Shown piece after piece: positions 32,131-42,260 of a DNA stretch of 64,000 nucleotides. The notes below the pieces were generated by a model that saw only the letters and a program-made list of their open reading frames with translations, was not told where the DNA came from and did no database searches. Position 1 is the stretch's first letter. The number at the start of each line of letters is the position of its first letter. Made by a program: the position numbers and the translations under genes. The stretch is from Diacronema lutheri (taxonomy: Eukaryota > Haptophyta > Pavlovophyceae > Pavlovales > Pavlovaceae): NCBI GenBank assembly GCA_019448385.1, contig JAGTXO010000027.1, positions 186,001 to 250,000 of the forward strand. The letters run 5' to 3'.

Positions 32131-32401
32131 CGTGTCTCGCATTTCCAGCCCACCGGCGCACAGGACGGCGCGGCGTGCACGGCCGCACACGCGGGGCACG
32201 GAGTCTGGCCGTGGCCAGCGCGGCCGGGCAGCGGTGCGGGCAGATGTGCGTCGCCACGCGAGAGCACATACCGTGCGGTGGACCCGCTCAGTCAGATGGC
32301 GCGACGGCGCGCCAACGGCCCAGGCTCTGGTGCCTTCTTCCGAGATGGTCCCCTCGCAGACCTCCCTGCTTGGCCCGCCCAAGCGGGCGCCCCTGCGCGT
32401 G

Positions 32402-32725
32402 TCAAATCTCACCGCTGAGCTTGAGCCGGATGAACTCGTACGCGAGAATGGCTGTGTAGCCGCCGATGGCGACGAGCGCAAAGTACGCGACGAAGCGATC
32501 GTCGTCCTGCCCGGCGTCCATCACGACCCGGGCGACACGATCGGTGCGCGCGTGACCTCGCCGCGCGGGTGCGCTCGCGGGCGCATAGCTCGTCACGGGC
32601 GTCGGGCGGCGCACGCCGGCGAGCGTGGGGCAAGACGAGCGCATGCATGGCGCCAGGGCGGCTCCGCTGGCCCCGAAAACCACGAGGAACAAAGCGACAT
32701 GCAGCGCTCGTCCCGCTGCCGCCAT
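32402..32725 (-). CDS. Small single-span membrane protein, probably plastid-targeted, 107 aa
   Basis: Start at 32725 puts a signal peptide at residues 6-25 (ALHVALFLVVFGASGAALAP), with a cleavage context reminiscent of the bipartite plastid leaders of secondary algae. A Ser/Pro/Arg-rich transit-like stretch follows. The mature part is short: an acidic start (DAGQDDDR), one membrane span (FVAYFALVAIGGYTAILAYE) and a short basic end. It resembles small photosystem or cytochrome-complex subunits in build, but I cannot assign a name. It converges on the reductase fusion gene. Confidence 0.55.
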   Translation of the reverse strand: MAAAGRALHVALFLVVFGASGAALAPCMRSSCPTLAGVRRPTPVTSYAPASAPARRGHARTDRVARVVMDAGQDDDRFVAYFALVAIGGYTAILAYEFIRLKLSGEI

Positions 32726-33074
32726 CGTGGGTCGGCTCTGATTTTTGTCATCCCAGCGGGCTCCGAAGTGCCGTTGACGCCTCCGGGGCGGCGGGGGGCG
32801 CGCGAAAAACCCCCCCGAGGGCCAGGACCATGCGCGCAAAGCGCGGCGCCGGGCTCGTCGACGAGGTCGACGACGGGCCGGCGGGCGGTCGTGCGAGGGT
32901 CGAGCAAGGCGCGGGCGCTGTTGCTGCCGTCACTCGAGCCGCACGCGATCGGCCAAGGACGGCTGCACAGGCGGCGGGCGCGCCGTTGCCTTTGGCGCCA
33001 CATGTGCACGGGGAGGGGGCGAGCACGCGCCAAGCGCCCGTGGAGACTGGGCCAGCGACGTGCGAGGATGCAGA
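32726..33074. promoter_or_regulatory. Divergent intergenic region, 349 bp
   Basis: Lies between the plastid-type small protein (-, 32725) and the intronless orphan (+, 33075). GC-rich throughout, and I see no repeat, RNA gene or clear core-promoter motif in it. Confidence 0.35.
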
Positions 33075-35624
33075 ATGGCGTGCCGGTGGCGCGACGGCCG
33101 TGCAGCAGCCGTCCGGTGCGTTGCCATTGGCGCTAAGCGCGCATGCGCAGCCCACCGCGACCGCGCCCCGTCAGTCGCCGCGCCACCTGCGGCGCCAGCG
33201 CGGCCGGGCAGGTCGGACGCGGCGGCGCCTCTCTCGGTGCCTGCGGGCGGAGCGGGCGCCACATTTGGCGTGACAGCCTTTGGCTTGCGTCCGCCCAACT
33301 CTGGCTCATTGCGCGGGCACGGAGCCGTGGAGCGCGGCGCGAGCGGCCGCGAGCGCGACGGCCGCCGAGGAGACGCGCAGCCGCGCTCCGACGGGCAGCA
33401 CACAGGGAGCGACGACGTCTTTGCGAGCATGCCCGACGAGCATCTCCCGCACCCGAGCGCAAATTGGGCGCACGGCGGTCCGCCGCGCACGGCGCAGCCT
33501 ACGGTCGGCGCGGCCGTGTGGGCGCGCGGCTGCTTGGACCACGGACACGACGGCCCTATCGGCGTTTCTTTCGGCGGTCGTGGGCAGCCGAGCGCGGGAG
33601 CTGGCTTCGGCGGGCCTGCGACGCAGGCTGCGATGCCGCCCGGCTTCTCCTTCCCGCCGCAGTGGCCGTCGGCCATTGCCGTGCCGCTAGGCATGCCGTG
33701 TCACGGCGTGCCGCCGCCTCCGCAGCAGCTGCAGCAGCAGCAGCGGCAGCAGCTGCAGCAGCGGCAGCAACAGCAGCGGCAGGCCGTGCCGCTCGGCATG
33801 CCGTGTCACGGCGTGCCGCCGCCTCCGCAGCAGCAGCAGCGGCCGCAGCAGCAGCAGCTCTGGCTCTTGGAGGCCGATTTCCTCCGACTGCGGCCGTCCC
33901 AGAGGCTCGACCGCGTGCGCTCGCGGCTCGAGAACTCTGGCCACGCCGCCGCCGCTGCGGCGCCGCAACGGGGATGGGACTGTGCTCCGGCCGAGAAGAG
34001 CGTTGATGCCCGCAACGCGCTCGAGAGCGTGCTCACTCCGTGGGAGATTGAGTTCTTCCGGTACCCTACGGCAAAGAACGCACCGTGGCACGGGCGCGAG
34101 TCTCTGGTCCTCCTGCAGTCGATCGCCAAGATCGGCGACGAGGCCATCGATCTGCTCATCAACACGCGGAGCACCGACGTGTCTTCCAGGGTGCAGAAGG
34201 CGAAGATCAACAAGCGTACGGCCGAACTGGCGTTGCTCGTGTACGACGAGTGCTTTGGCGAGCTGTGCTGGTCGGAGCGGTGGGACCCGGCGCGCGGGCC
34301 CCATACCTTCCAGAATCGCATCATCGCAATGAGCGACAGGTGCGAGCACGGCGGTCGCACGACTGGCTCGGGCCAGGCGGCGGACTGGGAGGAGCTCTTC
34401 ATGCAGCTGCGCGGGACGGAAGTCGTGGACTACGAAACGATGCGCGTCGTGAATGCGTCGCGATCTCATCGGATATCGCGCGTCAGCGAGCTCATGGGCA
34501 CGCCAGGTCGCGCCTCGCTTGCGCTGCCTGACCCGCCGTCAGGCGGCGCGCGCAAGGGCTCTCGCGACATTCAGCTTGATGACGCTGACGCGTTGACGGC
34601 CGAAGGAGCGAACTGGGCGCGCGAATTCCTCGCAGGCCCGCGAGCTGCGAACGGGCTGCTGAGCGACCCGCGCGGCCCGCCGCGCGGAGGGGCTCGCGGC
34701 GAGGTGCGCGGTGCAGCGCTCGGAGGGGCGCGCGACAGGGGCAGCGATGGGGCGGAGGCGCGCGGTCAGGCGTGCCGCAACCGCGGGCCGATGGCAGGCG
34801 TGCTTGGGCCGCTGGCGTGCCCGCCGACTTTCGACCAGACCCCTCACGATTCGGCCACGGACGAGGACGAAGACGGCTCGCTGGACTTCAATTTGGGCGA
34901 TGGTGGGGGGAAGGGCGGCAGGGGTGACGACGATGGTGGGAACCCCGCCAACGCAGAAGACGCGCTGGCAGGCTTGGACGCGCCCAAACTTGCGTCGATG
35001 GCGCAGTACATGGAAGCATTCGCCATTCCGAGGTTGCCAGAGGCGGCCGCGTGGGTGCGAGCCCTGGGCAAGGGACGGCGGCCGACCTATGTCTGCCCGG
35101 CGTCGGTCGACGTGCTGGCAGGTTGCCGCAAGGGCTGGCGCGCGTGGGCAGCAGCGCACATGCAACGCGCGGAGCGCGCGGCCAACGCCGCTGCTCGCGC
35201 CGTCGCCGGTGGCGAGCGAGGCGGGCGAGGGGCGAGCTGCGCGCGACTGGGTGCTGCGCAGGCGGCGGCGAGCGGAGCGGCGCGCGGAGCAGCGAGCGGG
35301 GCGGGCGCGAGCACGGACGGGCGGCGAGCCGCGCAGGCGATTGCGCGACCCGCGCGGCTGATCCCGGCGCCGGACGTTGAGGAACAGACAGCGCGGCTGA
35401 AGAAGGTTGCGTTTGCGCAAGGCATGCCGCAAGACAAGATCGCCATGCTTGTCCAGCTGCCGCTCCGCGATGGGGTTCTCACTGTGGTCCGGTTCATCAA
35501 GACCTCGCACCACATCGCGAAAGTCGGCCTGACGCCGGAGGACGACGACGAGACGCACCTCCGCAAGCTCGAGCGCTGGCATGCCGCGACTGCGAGCGAG
35601 CGCTGGAAGGACTGCTACGCGTGA
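33075..35624 (+). CDS. Intronless orphan protein, 849 aa
   Basis: One uninterrupted frame; 33075 is the first ATG. The N-terminal third is disordered, with a Gln-rich tract and an internal duplication of PLGMPCHGVPPPPQQ (about 33,688 and 33,793). A central globular block (ALESVLTPWEIEFFRYPTAK, then ESLVLLQSIAKIGDEAIDLL, KRTAELALLVYDECFGELCW) and an acidic segment (ATDEDEDGSLDFNLGDGG) follow. A C-terminal block (QTARLKKVAFAQGMPQDKIA, LPLRDGVLTVVRFIKTSHHI) ends at KDCYA. Arg/Gly-rich linkers connect the blocks. No family recognised. Lack of introns and long linkers set it apart from most neighbours. Retroposed gene, element-derived gene and ordinary single-exon gene are all possible. Confidence 0.55.
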   Translation: MACRWRDGRAAAVRCVAIGAKRACAAHRDRAPSVAAPPAAPARPGRSDAAAPLSVPAGGAGATFGVTAFGLRPPNSGSLRGHGAVERGASGRERDGRRGDAQPRSDGQHTGSDDVFASMPDEHLPHPSANWAHGGPPRTAQPTVGAAVWARGCLDHGHDGPIGVSFGGRGQPSAGAGFGGPATQAAMPPGFSFPPQWPSAIAVPLGMPCHGVPPPPQQLQQQQRQQLQQRQQQQRQAVPLGMPCHGVPPPPQQQQRPQQQQLWLLEADFLRLRPSQRLDRVRSRLENSGHAAAAAAPQRGWDCAPAEKSVDARNALESVLTPWEIEFFRYPTAKNAPWHGRESLVLLQSIAKIGDEAIDLLINTRSTDVSSRVQKAKINKRTAELALLVYDECFGELCWSERWDPARGPHTFQNRIIAMSDRCEHGGRTTGSGQAADWEELFMQLRGTEVVDYETMRVVNASRSHRISRVSELMGTPGRASLALPDPPSGGARKGSRDIQLDDADALTAEGANWAREFLAGPRAANGLLSDPRGPPRGGARGEVRGAALGGARDRGSDGAEARGQACRNRGPMAGVLGPLACPPTFDQTPHDSATDEDEDGSLDFNLGDGGGKGGRGDDDGGNPANAEDALAGLDAPKLASMAQYMEAFAIPRLPEAAAWVRALGKGRRPTYVCPASVDVLAGCRKGWRAWAAAHMQRAERAANAAARAVAGGERGGRGASCARLGAAQAAASGAARGAASGAGASTDGRRAAQAIARPARLIPAPDVEEQTARLKKVAFAQGMPQDKIAMLVQLPLRDGVLTVVRFIKTSHHIAKVGLTPEDDDETHLRKLERWHAATASERWKDCYA

Positions 35625-35698
35625 ATCTGGGAGGCTCAAACTGGCAGGTGCAAGCTCTGAACTCCCCCTCTCTTCCCTCCGCGTGGGCCCGCCGCCGA

Positions 35699-36121
35699 TT
35701 AAGTCGCGCCCTTCTTGACGGAGGACGCAAGGGGCGGGCCGCCGGTCGCGCGCTCCGCGCTCGCGCCGTCCCTGCTCCCGCGCCGCTCGCCGAGCACGCC
35801 TCCTAGCCCCGCCGTCCCGAGGACACCCGCCATCGCGTGCTGCGCGCGAATGCGCGGCGCCCGCTGCGCGCGCCCATATGTGAAAAGCGTCCCTGCCACG
35901 ACCATGAGGAAGACGCCAAGAAGGTTGGATGCAGACACGTCGAGTTTGTGCTCGAAGAGCAGCGCGAACGCCCACTGCGGTGCGATCTTGACGCCGCCGA
36001 CGAGCCCGACCGTTACAGCGGATGTGAGATGTGTGAGCCACGTGATATTCACCTGCACGGTGAGAGCGGGAAGGGCCGGGGGCCGGGATGGGGCGGAGTG
36101 GGGCGGGGTCAGGGGCGGGGT

Positions 36122-36169
<48 letters not shown>

Positions 36170-37076
36170 GCAGCAGCAGCAGCAGCAGCGGGTGGTGATC
36201 AGGGCACCAACCTGAAAGATGAGCACAAGCGCCGATCCGCCAAAGAGGCCAGCAAGCTCCGAGCGGTCGAGCTCGGCCAACGCCGTCCACCACGGCCGCG
36301 CGAGCGCGTGCGCGGCCGCGCCCGCGCCGGGCCCGCCGTGCGCCGCGGGCGTCACGCCCAACGCGCCCGGCATGAACGGCGGGGCGGCCGGCGCGTGCGC
36401 GGCCGCCGGGTGCGCGCGCAACGCCTGCAGTGATTGCGCGAAGATGCCCTCGAGCAGCATGGCGCCAAGGGCCGCCGTGAGCGACGAGAGGATCAGCTTG
36501 AAGCACGTGAGCTCGCCGTGCGACATTGTCCCCTGCAACGACCGCCCGCGGGTGCAGGCGCGGGCGCGGGCGCAGGCGCAGGCGCGGGCGCGGGCGCGCG
36601 ACACGCGCGGGCGGTGAATTCGCGGGTATCCGGCGGCGTCGTCATTGGCGGGAAGAAGGCGGGAACGAGAGGAATAGAGCGAGCCAAAAGAGAGTGGGGC
36701 AACAAACAGTTCAACAAATGCACAAAGTGCGAGAAAGGGGGAAACCGAAAAAAGGCGAAAAGTGAGAGGAAACGAGGACCGGGCATCCGCCGGCGGCGCG
36801 AACGGGCGCGCGGGTGGGGCACCGGCTGCTGCGGCCCCCTCCGCCCGGCATGGCGTGGCTGTGGCCGTATCCGTGGTCGTAGCCTTGGCGAGACGTGCCG
36901 CCCCGCGCCCCGCGCCCCGCGCGCCGCGCTCAACACCACGGCCACACCCCGCGCCGTACGCCGCGCCGTACGCCGCGCCGTACGCCGCGCCGTACGCCGC
37001 GCCTCGCCGCGTGGCAGCCGCGCGGCGCGGGGGGGCGTGCGGCGCGGGGGGGGGGGGGGGGGGGGGGCGTGCGGCG

Positions 37077-37143
<67 letters not shown>

Positions 37144-37169
37144 CGTGCGGCGCGGGGGGGCGTGCGGCG

Positions 37170-37217
<48 letters not shown>

Positions 37218-37746
37218 CGTGGGCGTGCAGCGGCGCACGTTGAGCGGGCCATCCGTGCGCATGAGCTCAACGGTTGCGAGGCGGAGGGTAGATATGCACA
37301 ATCCGAGCAGCATGGGCGAGGCGAGGTTGACTGCCAGCGGGAGGAGCGGTGCCGTGAGGGTCGCGCCGACGCGCAACGAGAGGAGGGTCGACGCGGCCGA
37401 GCAGAGGGTACACGCCCAGAGCTCGAGTCGGCCAATGCGCTCGCGGTTGATGAGCAACGCGGCCGCGACGGTCCACAAAATGTCCGTGCCTTGCAGCAGC
37501 AGGTGCGTCGACGTGGGGAGTAACATGAGGCCTGCAGCCGGACAGGCGCGGCCGGACAGGCGCGGCCGGAGAGGCGCGGCCGGAGAGGCGCGGCCGGAGA
37601 GGCGCAGCCGGATGGGCGTGAGCGGGGTAGCGCCAATACGCACGCGGGGAGGTGATCGCGCGCGGGTGGTTGCGTGCGCTGCCAGCGGTGGAATCGGAAG
37701 CCCCCCCCCCCCCACCCCCCCCCCCCCCCCCCCCTCCCCCCCCCCC

Positions 37747-37797
<51 letters not shown>

Positions 37798-37843
37798 ACC
37801 CCCCTCTTCCCCACCCCTCCCCTTCCCCCCCTCCCCCCTTGCG

Positions 37844-37898
<55 letters not shown>

Positions 37899-37909
37899 CC
37901 CCCCCCCCT

Positions 37910-37979
<70 letters not shown>

Positions 37980-38989
37980 CCTCCCCCTCCCCCCTCATCT
38001 CCCCCCTTGCGCCCCCCCCATCCACACACAACCAGCCCCCCACCGAGGTTCGTCAACGAGTATTTGAGTCCAAAGAAGAAGCCAATGGGCGCGACTTCGC
38101 GCAGCTTGTAGCACAGGTGTGGCCCGAGCACCCACGACGGGCAGCCCGCGTCGGACGGCGGCGCCGAGCCCGCCGCGCCCGCGCCGCCGCCCGCGCCCGC
38201 GTGCGCGCCGGCGAGCGCGGGCGGCAAGGCGCCCGCGCGCGCGTGGCCGTGGCTCCCGACGTTGGCGTAGTTCGCGGTGGCGGAGCGGCGCGCGCTGCGC
38301 TCCTCGGCGAGCGCCGCCGTCTCGCGGTAGTAGTGCAGCTCCGCCGCCGACGGCACCGAGGCGAGCGACGTGTGGCGCGACGCGCCGCCTGGCGACGACG
38401 GGAGCAGGGGCGCCGCGCTGCCCGCGGCGCCGTGCATATGGGCGCCGAGCGAGTCGGCGCGCAGCGGGCGCGAGCCCCAGCGCCGGCCGAAGAGCGAGCC
38501 GGCGAGCAGCGAGTCGAGCCAGTAGTGCTGCACGATGGAGGACAGGAAGAGGACCGACGCGACCGTGCCGAGCTGGATCATGGCCGTCGCGATTGGGTAG
38601 GGGAAGCGCGTCGCGTGCATCACGCGCTTGTTCCACACCGGGACGAGCGAGACGGCGACCCAGTAGAGCATGACCGACGCGGTGACGCACAGCCGGTGCT
38701 CCGCCACCGCCGCCCGCTGCGAGATCAGCGCGCGCAGCGACAGCTGCGCGCCCGCCGCGGGCGCGCTGCCCGCCGCAGGCGGACCGAGCGCGAGCTCGGG
38801 CGGCTCGAGCGCGGCAATGGGCAGCGCGCACGGGCTCGGCGTGCTGCGCGCAGACTCGCGCTCGCCACGCGCGCCGTCGCCGTCGCGCCCGCCCTCCTCG
38901 TCGCCCTGCGCGAGCTCGCGCTCCTCGGCGATGATGATGAACTCCTCGAGCGCCGCGCGGTGGTGCTCGAGCAGCACGCTCTCGTCCAT
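35699..38989 (-). CDS. DMT-superfamily transporter, triose-phosphate/nucleotide-sugar type, 637 aa
   Basis: Exons 38989-38044, 37531-37239, 36532-36212 and 36052-35699 are phase-consistent (638 codons). The fold is recognisable: first span VMLYWVAVSLVPVWNKRVM, then FPYPIATAMIQLGTVASVLF, a long hydrophilic insert (about 130 residues, longer than usual), and APIGFFFGLKYSLTNLG. The second half has LMLLPTSTHLLLQGTDILWT, GELTCFKLILSSLTAALGAM, ELAGLFGGSALVLIFQVNIT, LTHLTSAVTVGLVGGVKIAP and LLGVFLMVVAGTLFTYGR. These match TPT-domain sugar/nucleotide-sugar transporters of Golgi or plastid membranes. Substrate unknown. The three introns are dominated by G or C homopolymers. Confidence 0.85.
36121..36169. 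repeat. Poly-G run (plus strand)
   Basis: About 48 consecutive G inside the last intron of the transporter, followed by an agc triplet run. On the transcript this is poly-C. Confidence 0.9.
37030..37217. repeat. Extended poly-G tracts broken by cgtgcggcgc
   Basis: G runs of up to about 65 bases are interrupted by the same spacer (cgtgcggcgcg) three or more times, so the tract is itself a repeat of spacer plus G-run. It lies in the intron 37238-36533 of the transporter (poly-C in the transcript). Next to it is a 10-bp gccgtacgcc array (about 36,951-37,005). Confidence 0.9.
37700..37980. repeat. Extended poly-C tracts (plus strand)
   Basis: Nearly 280 bp of C with a few T/A interruptions in the intron 38043-37532 of the transporter. 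The transcript strand is poly-G here, the opposite of the neighbouring intron. An 11-bp gcggccggaga/gcggccggaca repeat adjoins at about 37,540-37,610. Confidence 0.9.
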
Positions 38990-39716
38990 GAGCGCGGGCG
39001 GCGGCGCGAGCGCGCCGCCAGCGCACCCAAGCCGGCGCGCGAGAGCGCTGGCCCGCTGGCGCTCAACGCCGTGCGCGCGCGGCAGAAGGCGCTGATCGCT
39101 TCCCTCCGCCACCGATCGTGGCGCTGACGCGCGTTCTTCCGCGCGGCCAGGGTCTGACTGGGCGAAAGTCAGAGAGAGGCATCGCAAGTTCACGGCACGG
39201 CGGGAGCCCGCGTCTGTGGGTGTCGTTTCGGCCGCGAATGCCGCGCCTCGCTCAGACTCATGCGGGTGACAGCTGACGAAGGTGACAGTCTCAGCCGACT
39301 CGCGCCTTTCGAAGCCCTGCTGCCGTTGATCAGCCGCCCCGCGGCCGGGCTGTAGGCCGCGCGGCGCGCGCATTCACAGAGCGCGCGCCGCCGCCGCCGC
39401 CGAGCCGCCGCTGCGCGCGCGAGTTGATGGACGAGGCATGACGGCGTGTCGCGCGCGGCCCCGCGGGTACGTGCGTGCCCGATGCGGGGCCGCGCGCTGC
39501 GGCCCGCCGCGCGTAAGCGCCAGCGGGCCGCACCCTCGCTCAAAACTCCTCCTCGCGCACGCCGTCGAGCGCGACAGCCCGAGGCGGCGGGGTAATGTCG
39601 AGCCGGCGCGCGCGCAGCCCCTCGCGGCGCAGGCCCTCGCGCGAGCGGCCGCGCGCCAGGCATGCCCGGCCGGCGCCTGCCAGCGCCGAGCCCCGAGCGG
39701 CGCGGCGCGCCCGCGC
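38990..39716. other. Intergenic, 727 bp
   Basis: Lies between the transporter 5' end and the eS27 3' end, both on the minus strand. No repeat or RNA gene is seen. A short minus-strand frame at 39,540-39,690 reads plausibly (RRLDITPPPRAVALDGVREE) but has no start and is unsupported. The transporter promoter should lie in the part nearest 38,990. Confidence 0.4.
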
Positions 39717-40236
39717 CTAATCGCTCTTCTTCCTGAACGAGCAGCCCTCGGTTAGCCGCGCCTTGCCGCCGGTCGGCTGGCAGAGCACGGTCGAGCACGA
39801 GCCGCAGATCACGACCGTCTGCGCGTGGCTGAACACCGTCGTGCTGCGCGCCCGCGACGCCAAGGGGAAGGGGAAGGCGAGCCGAGCGAATGCCCGCGCG
39901 CGCGCGAGGTCAGCACGCGAGGGCGGGTCGGCAGCGGCTGCGGTGCGGCGCGGGGGTCGACACGGTGCTCTCGCAGTGCGTGCGCTCGCTCGTTGCGCCC
40001 GGCAAGGCGACCGCCCACCCTGCGACGCCGCCAGCCGCTGGCGCGCGCCCGCGCGCGGCGTGCGCCCGCCCGAAGCGCACGCGCGCGCACATGTTGTAGC
40101 AGCCCGGGCACTTCACGTCCATGAAGAAGGAGTTGGGCGTGGGGATCTTGCGCTTGAGCTTGTGCTTGCGCGCCTCCAGCTCCGCTGGCGGGTGCAGCAG
40201 GTCGATGTCACCGACGCCGTAAAGCATCTTGCCCAT
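39717..40236 (-). CDS. RPS27: Ribosomal protein eS27
   Basis: Exons 40236-40091 and 39843-39717 join in phase 2, giving 90 aa. It is a full-length eS27: [75 protein letters not shown]. The zinc-binding cysteines are Cys43, Cys46, Cys62 and Cys65. The N terminus is a few residues longer than usual ([11 protein letters not shown]), and Met4 is an alternative start. It is a component of the cytosolic 40S subunit. It shares a 96-bp divergent promoter region with Psf1. Confidence 0.97.
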
Positions 40237-40332
40237 GGTGAGCAGACGCCTCCCTGGCACGTGCTGCGTAGGCGGCGGTGTACTCCGGACCCGGACTCCC
40301 CACTAGGCGCGGGAGAGTGTTTTGAGTCCAGC
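40237..40332. promoter_or_regulatory. 96-bp divergent promoter, eS27 / Psf1
   Basis: Start codons at 40236 (-) and 40333 (+) face away from each other. The interval has a short tgttttgagtccagc segment near 40,318 and no TATA box. Coupling a ribosomal protein gene with a replication gene would fit growth-phase expression (inference). Confidence 0.5.
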
Positions 40333-42021
40333 ATGTCGGGAGTGCCATCGACCTGCTCAGCACTGTTGCGCGAGCTGCGGACGAGCCCGTGGGTGCCGCA
40401 GTACAACGTGCGCGACACGCGCCGTCCGCCAACGTGCCCGTCTGCTTCGCCGCGCGCGCAGCCTTCGCGTCTCGCCTGCGCGCCCGCGCGCTATTTCGCG
40501 CCGCTCGCCGCTGCGGCGCGCCACAGTCGCGCCGTGCCGGCGACGTGCGCGTCGCGCGCTCGCGCAGGAGGCAGATGTTCAAAAGGCGATCGACGAGATC
40601 GACGAGCTTCGCACGCATGCGCACAGTGTAGCACAGTGCGCGCCGCGCCTTGGCCTCGCGCACCTGCGGCGATCGGGCGCGGCCAGCACGCGCGCGCGCG
40701 CGCGCGGAGCCGCGCGCGCGGCGGCGGTGCGCGTGCGCGCGCGCGTTTGGCGCGCGCTTCGTCGGCTCGATGTGCCATATGCCTCTGACGCGCCTGCCGC
40801 GCGCGGCGCGCCGCTCTGTCCGCCGGCCCCTCGCGCCGTGCGCCATTGCCGTGCCAGCCTCGACTCGTTCAGTGACGACGACCCAGCATGGACGAGCACG
40901 CTGACCGCGGAGATACAGATCTACACGCACGCGCGCGCGTGCTTGATCGCGTACGCCACCTGCCGCCTCAGCAAGGTGCGCGCGCGCAAGCGCCGCCGCC
41001 GCGTGAGCCGGCAAGCCTTGGAGCCGAAGCGCGACGGCGACGGCGCCGCACGGGCAGCGCGCCGCGCTCTCGCGCGCCGTGCGCGCGCGCGCTCAGCCAC
41101 GCGCCGCCCTCGCCGATGCCATCGCGCACCGTCCGGCGCGCGCACACCGTCCGGCACGCGCCCACCGTCCGCCCCCATCCCATCCCGTACGCGCACGCGC
41201 GCGCGCGCACACGATAAGATTATGGAGCTGCGGTGGGCAGTGGGCGGTGAACTGCCGGCGGCGAACCGCGCGCTCCTTTCGCCTGCCGAGCTCAAGTTCG
41301 CCGACGCGTACGACGGCGTGCTCGCTGAGTACATGGGCGCGGTCGGCGGCGGGCTTGACCTCACCAACGTCGCCTCGCCTCCCAAGGAATTGTGCGCCGC
41401 GCGCCACGCCGCGCCCTCGCCGCGCGCCACGCCGCGCGCCACGCCGCAGGATGGCCGCCGCGGCGGCGCGCGCGCTGTCGGCCGGCGCGCGCCCGCCGTG
41501 CCGCCGCGCCGCCGCGCCACCCGCGTGCGCACGCTGACCCCGGCGGCCATCCTCGCGCGCCGCGACCGCCGCGCGCGCCGCCTCGTCGGCGCGCATACCC
41601 CACACCGGTGACGCTGTGCGCAGATATGTTGGCGTGCGTGTCGAGCGCTCTGCTGGCGCGGTTGTGCTCGCGTCCGGCCAGGTGCTGCAGCTGAACGCGC
41701 ACGAGCGCCACCTGCTGCGCCGCGCCGACGCTGAGCCGCTGATACTGCAGGTGCGCGCGCGCATCCTCGCGCCCGCGCGCCAGCTCGCTTGCTGGCGAGA
41801 ACGCGCGCGCGTCCGTCCGCCATGGCGCCAGGGCCGGCGGCGCATGGGCGCGGGGAGAGGTGCCAGCGCAGCCGCGGCGCAGCGCGTCGACGTTCGCCCT
41901 GTCGCGCATGGTGGTGCGCGCCGCGGATCTAGCCTACTTATGGCGCGCGCGTGCGTGCGCTGCTCCATCGCCGCTTTTCGTCGCACGCGCGCAGGGTCTC
42001 GTCGAGCACTGCCAGCAGTGA
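40333..42021 (+). CDS. PSF1: GINS complex subunit Psf1, 190 aa
   Basis: Six exons: 40333-40407, 40568-40635, 40873-40975, 41219-41391, 41624-41750, 41995-42021; 191 codons, all phases consistent. Alignable to Psf1 along its length: the N-terminal ALLRELRTSPWVPQYN, helix VQKAIDEIDELRTHAHSV, IQIYTHARACLIAYATCRLS, KIMELRWAVGGELPAANRAL, FADAYDGVLAEYMGAVGGGL, DLTNVASPPKELYVGVRVE and a B-domain end RRADAEPLILQGLVEHCQQ. Psf1 is part of the Cdc45-MCM-GINS replicative helicase in the nucleus. The last exon is only 27 nt, a small exon easily missed by gene finders. Confidence 0.92.
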
Positions 42022-42260
42022 CGGTGGCTGTCACTGTGTCACTGTGCCGAGTGCCGACAGAGACAGCAGAAAAGAACACGTTGGACCAACGGACGCGGCC
42101 CCCGCGACTGCAGTCTGTAGATCACATCAATTCTGAGTGCATCATACTGTGCCTGCCACGAGCACGCCCAAGGCAGACTCGTCAGAGTGGCCCAGTCAGA
42201 GTGTGCATCGTGGACCACCACTCGCTGTGCCACTGCCCACTGTCCACTGCCCGCGAGCCG

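Noticed and set aside
37030-37980. Polyglycine and polyproline proteins read from G/C runs
   Set aside because: These frames are translations of homopolymer introns of the transporter gene; splice sites on both sides remove them.
39540-39690. Extra minus-strand exon after eS27
   Set aside because: A short protein-like frame ends in a stop, but there is no start codon, no partner exon and no recognisable domain.
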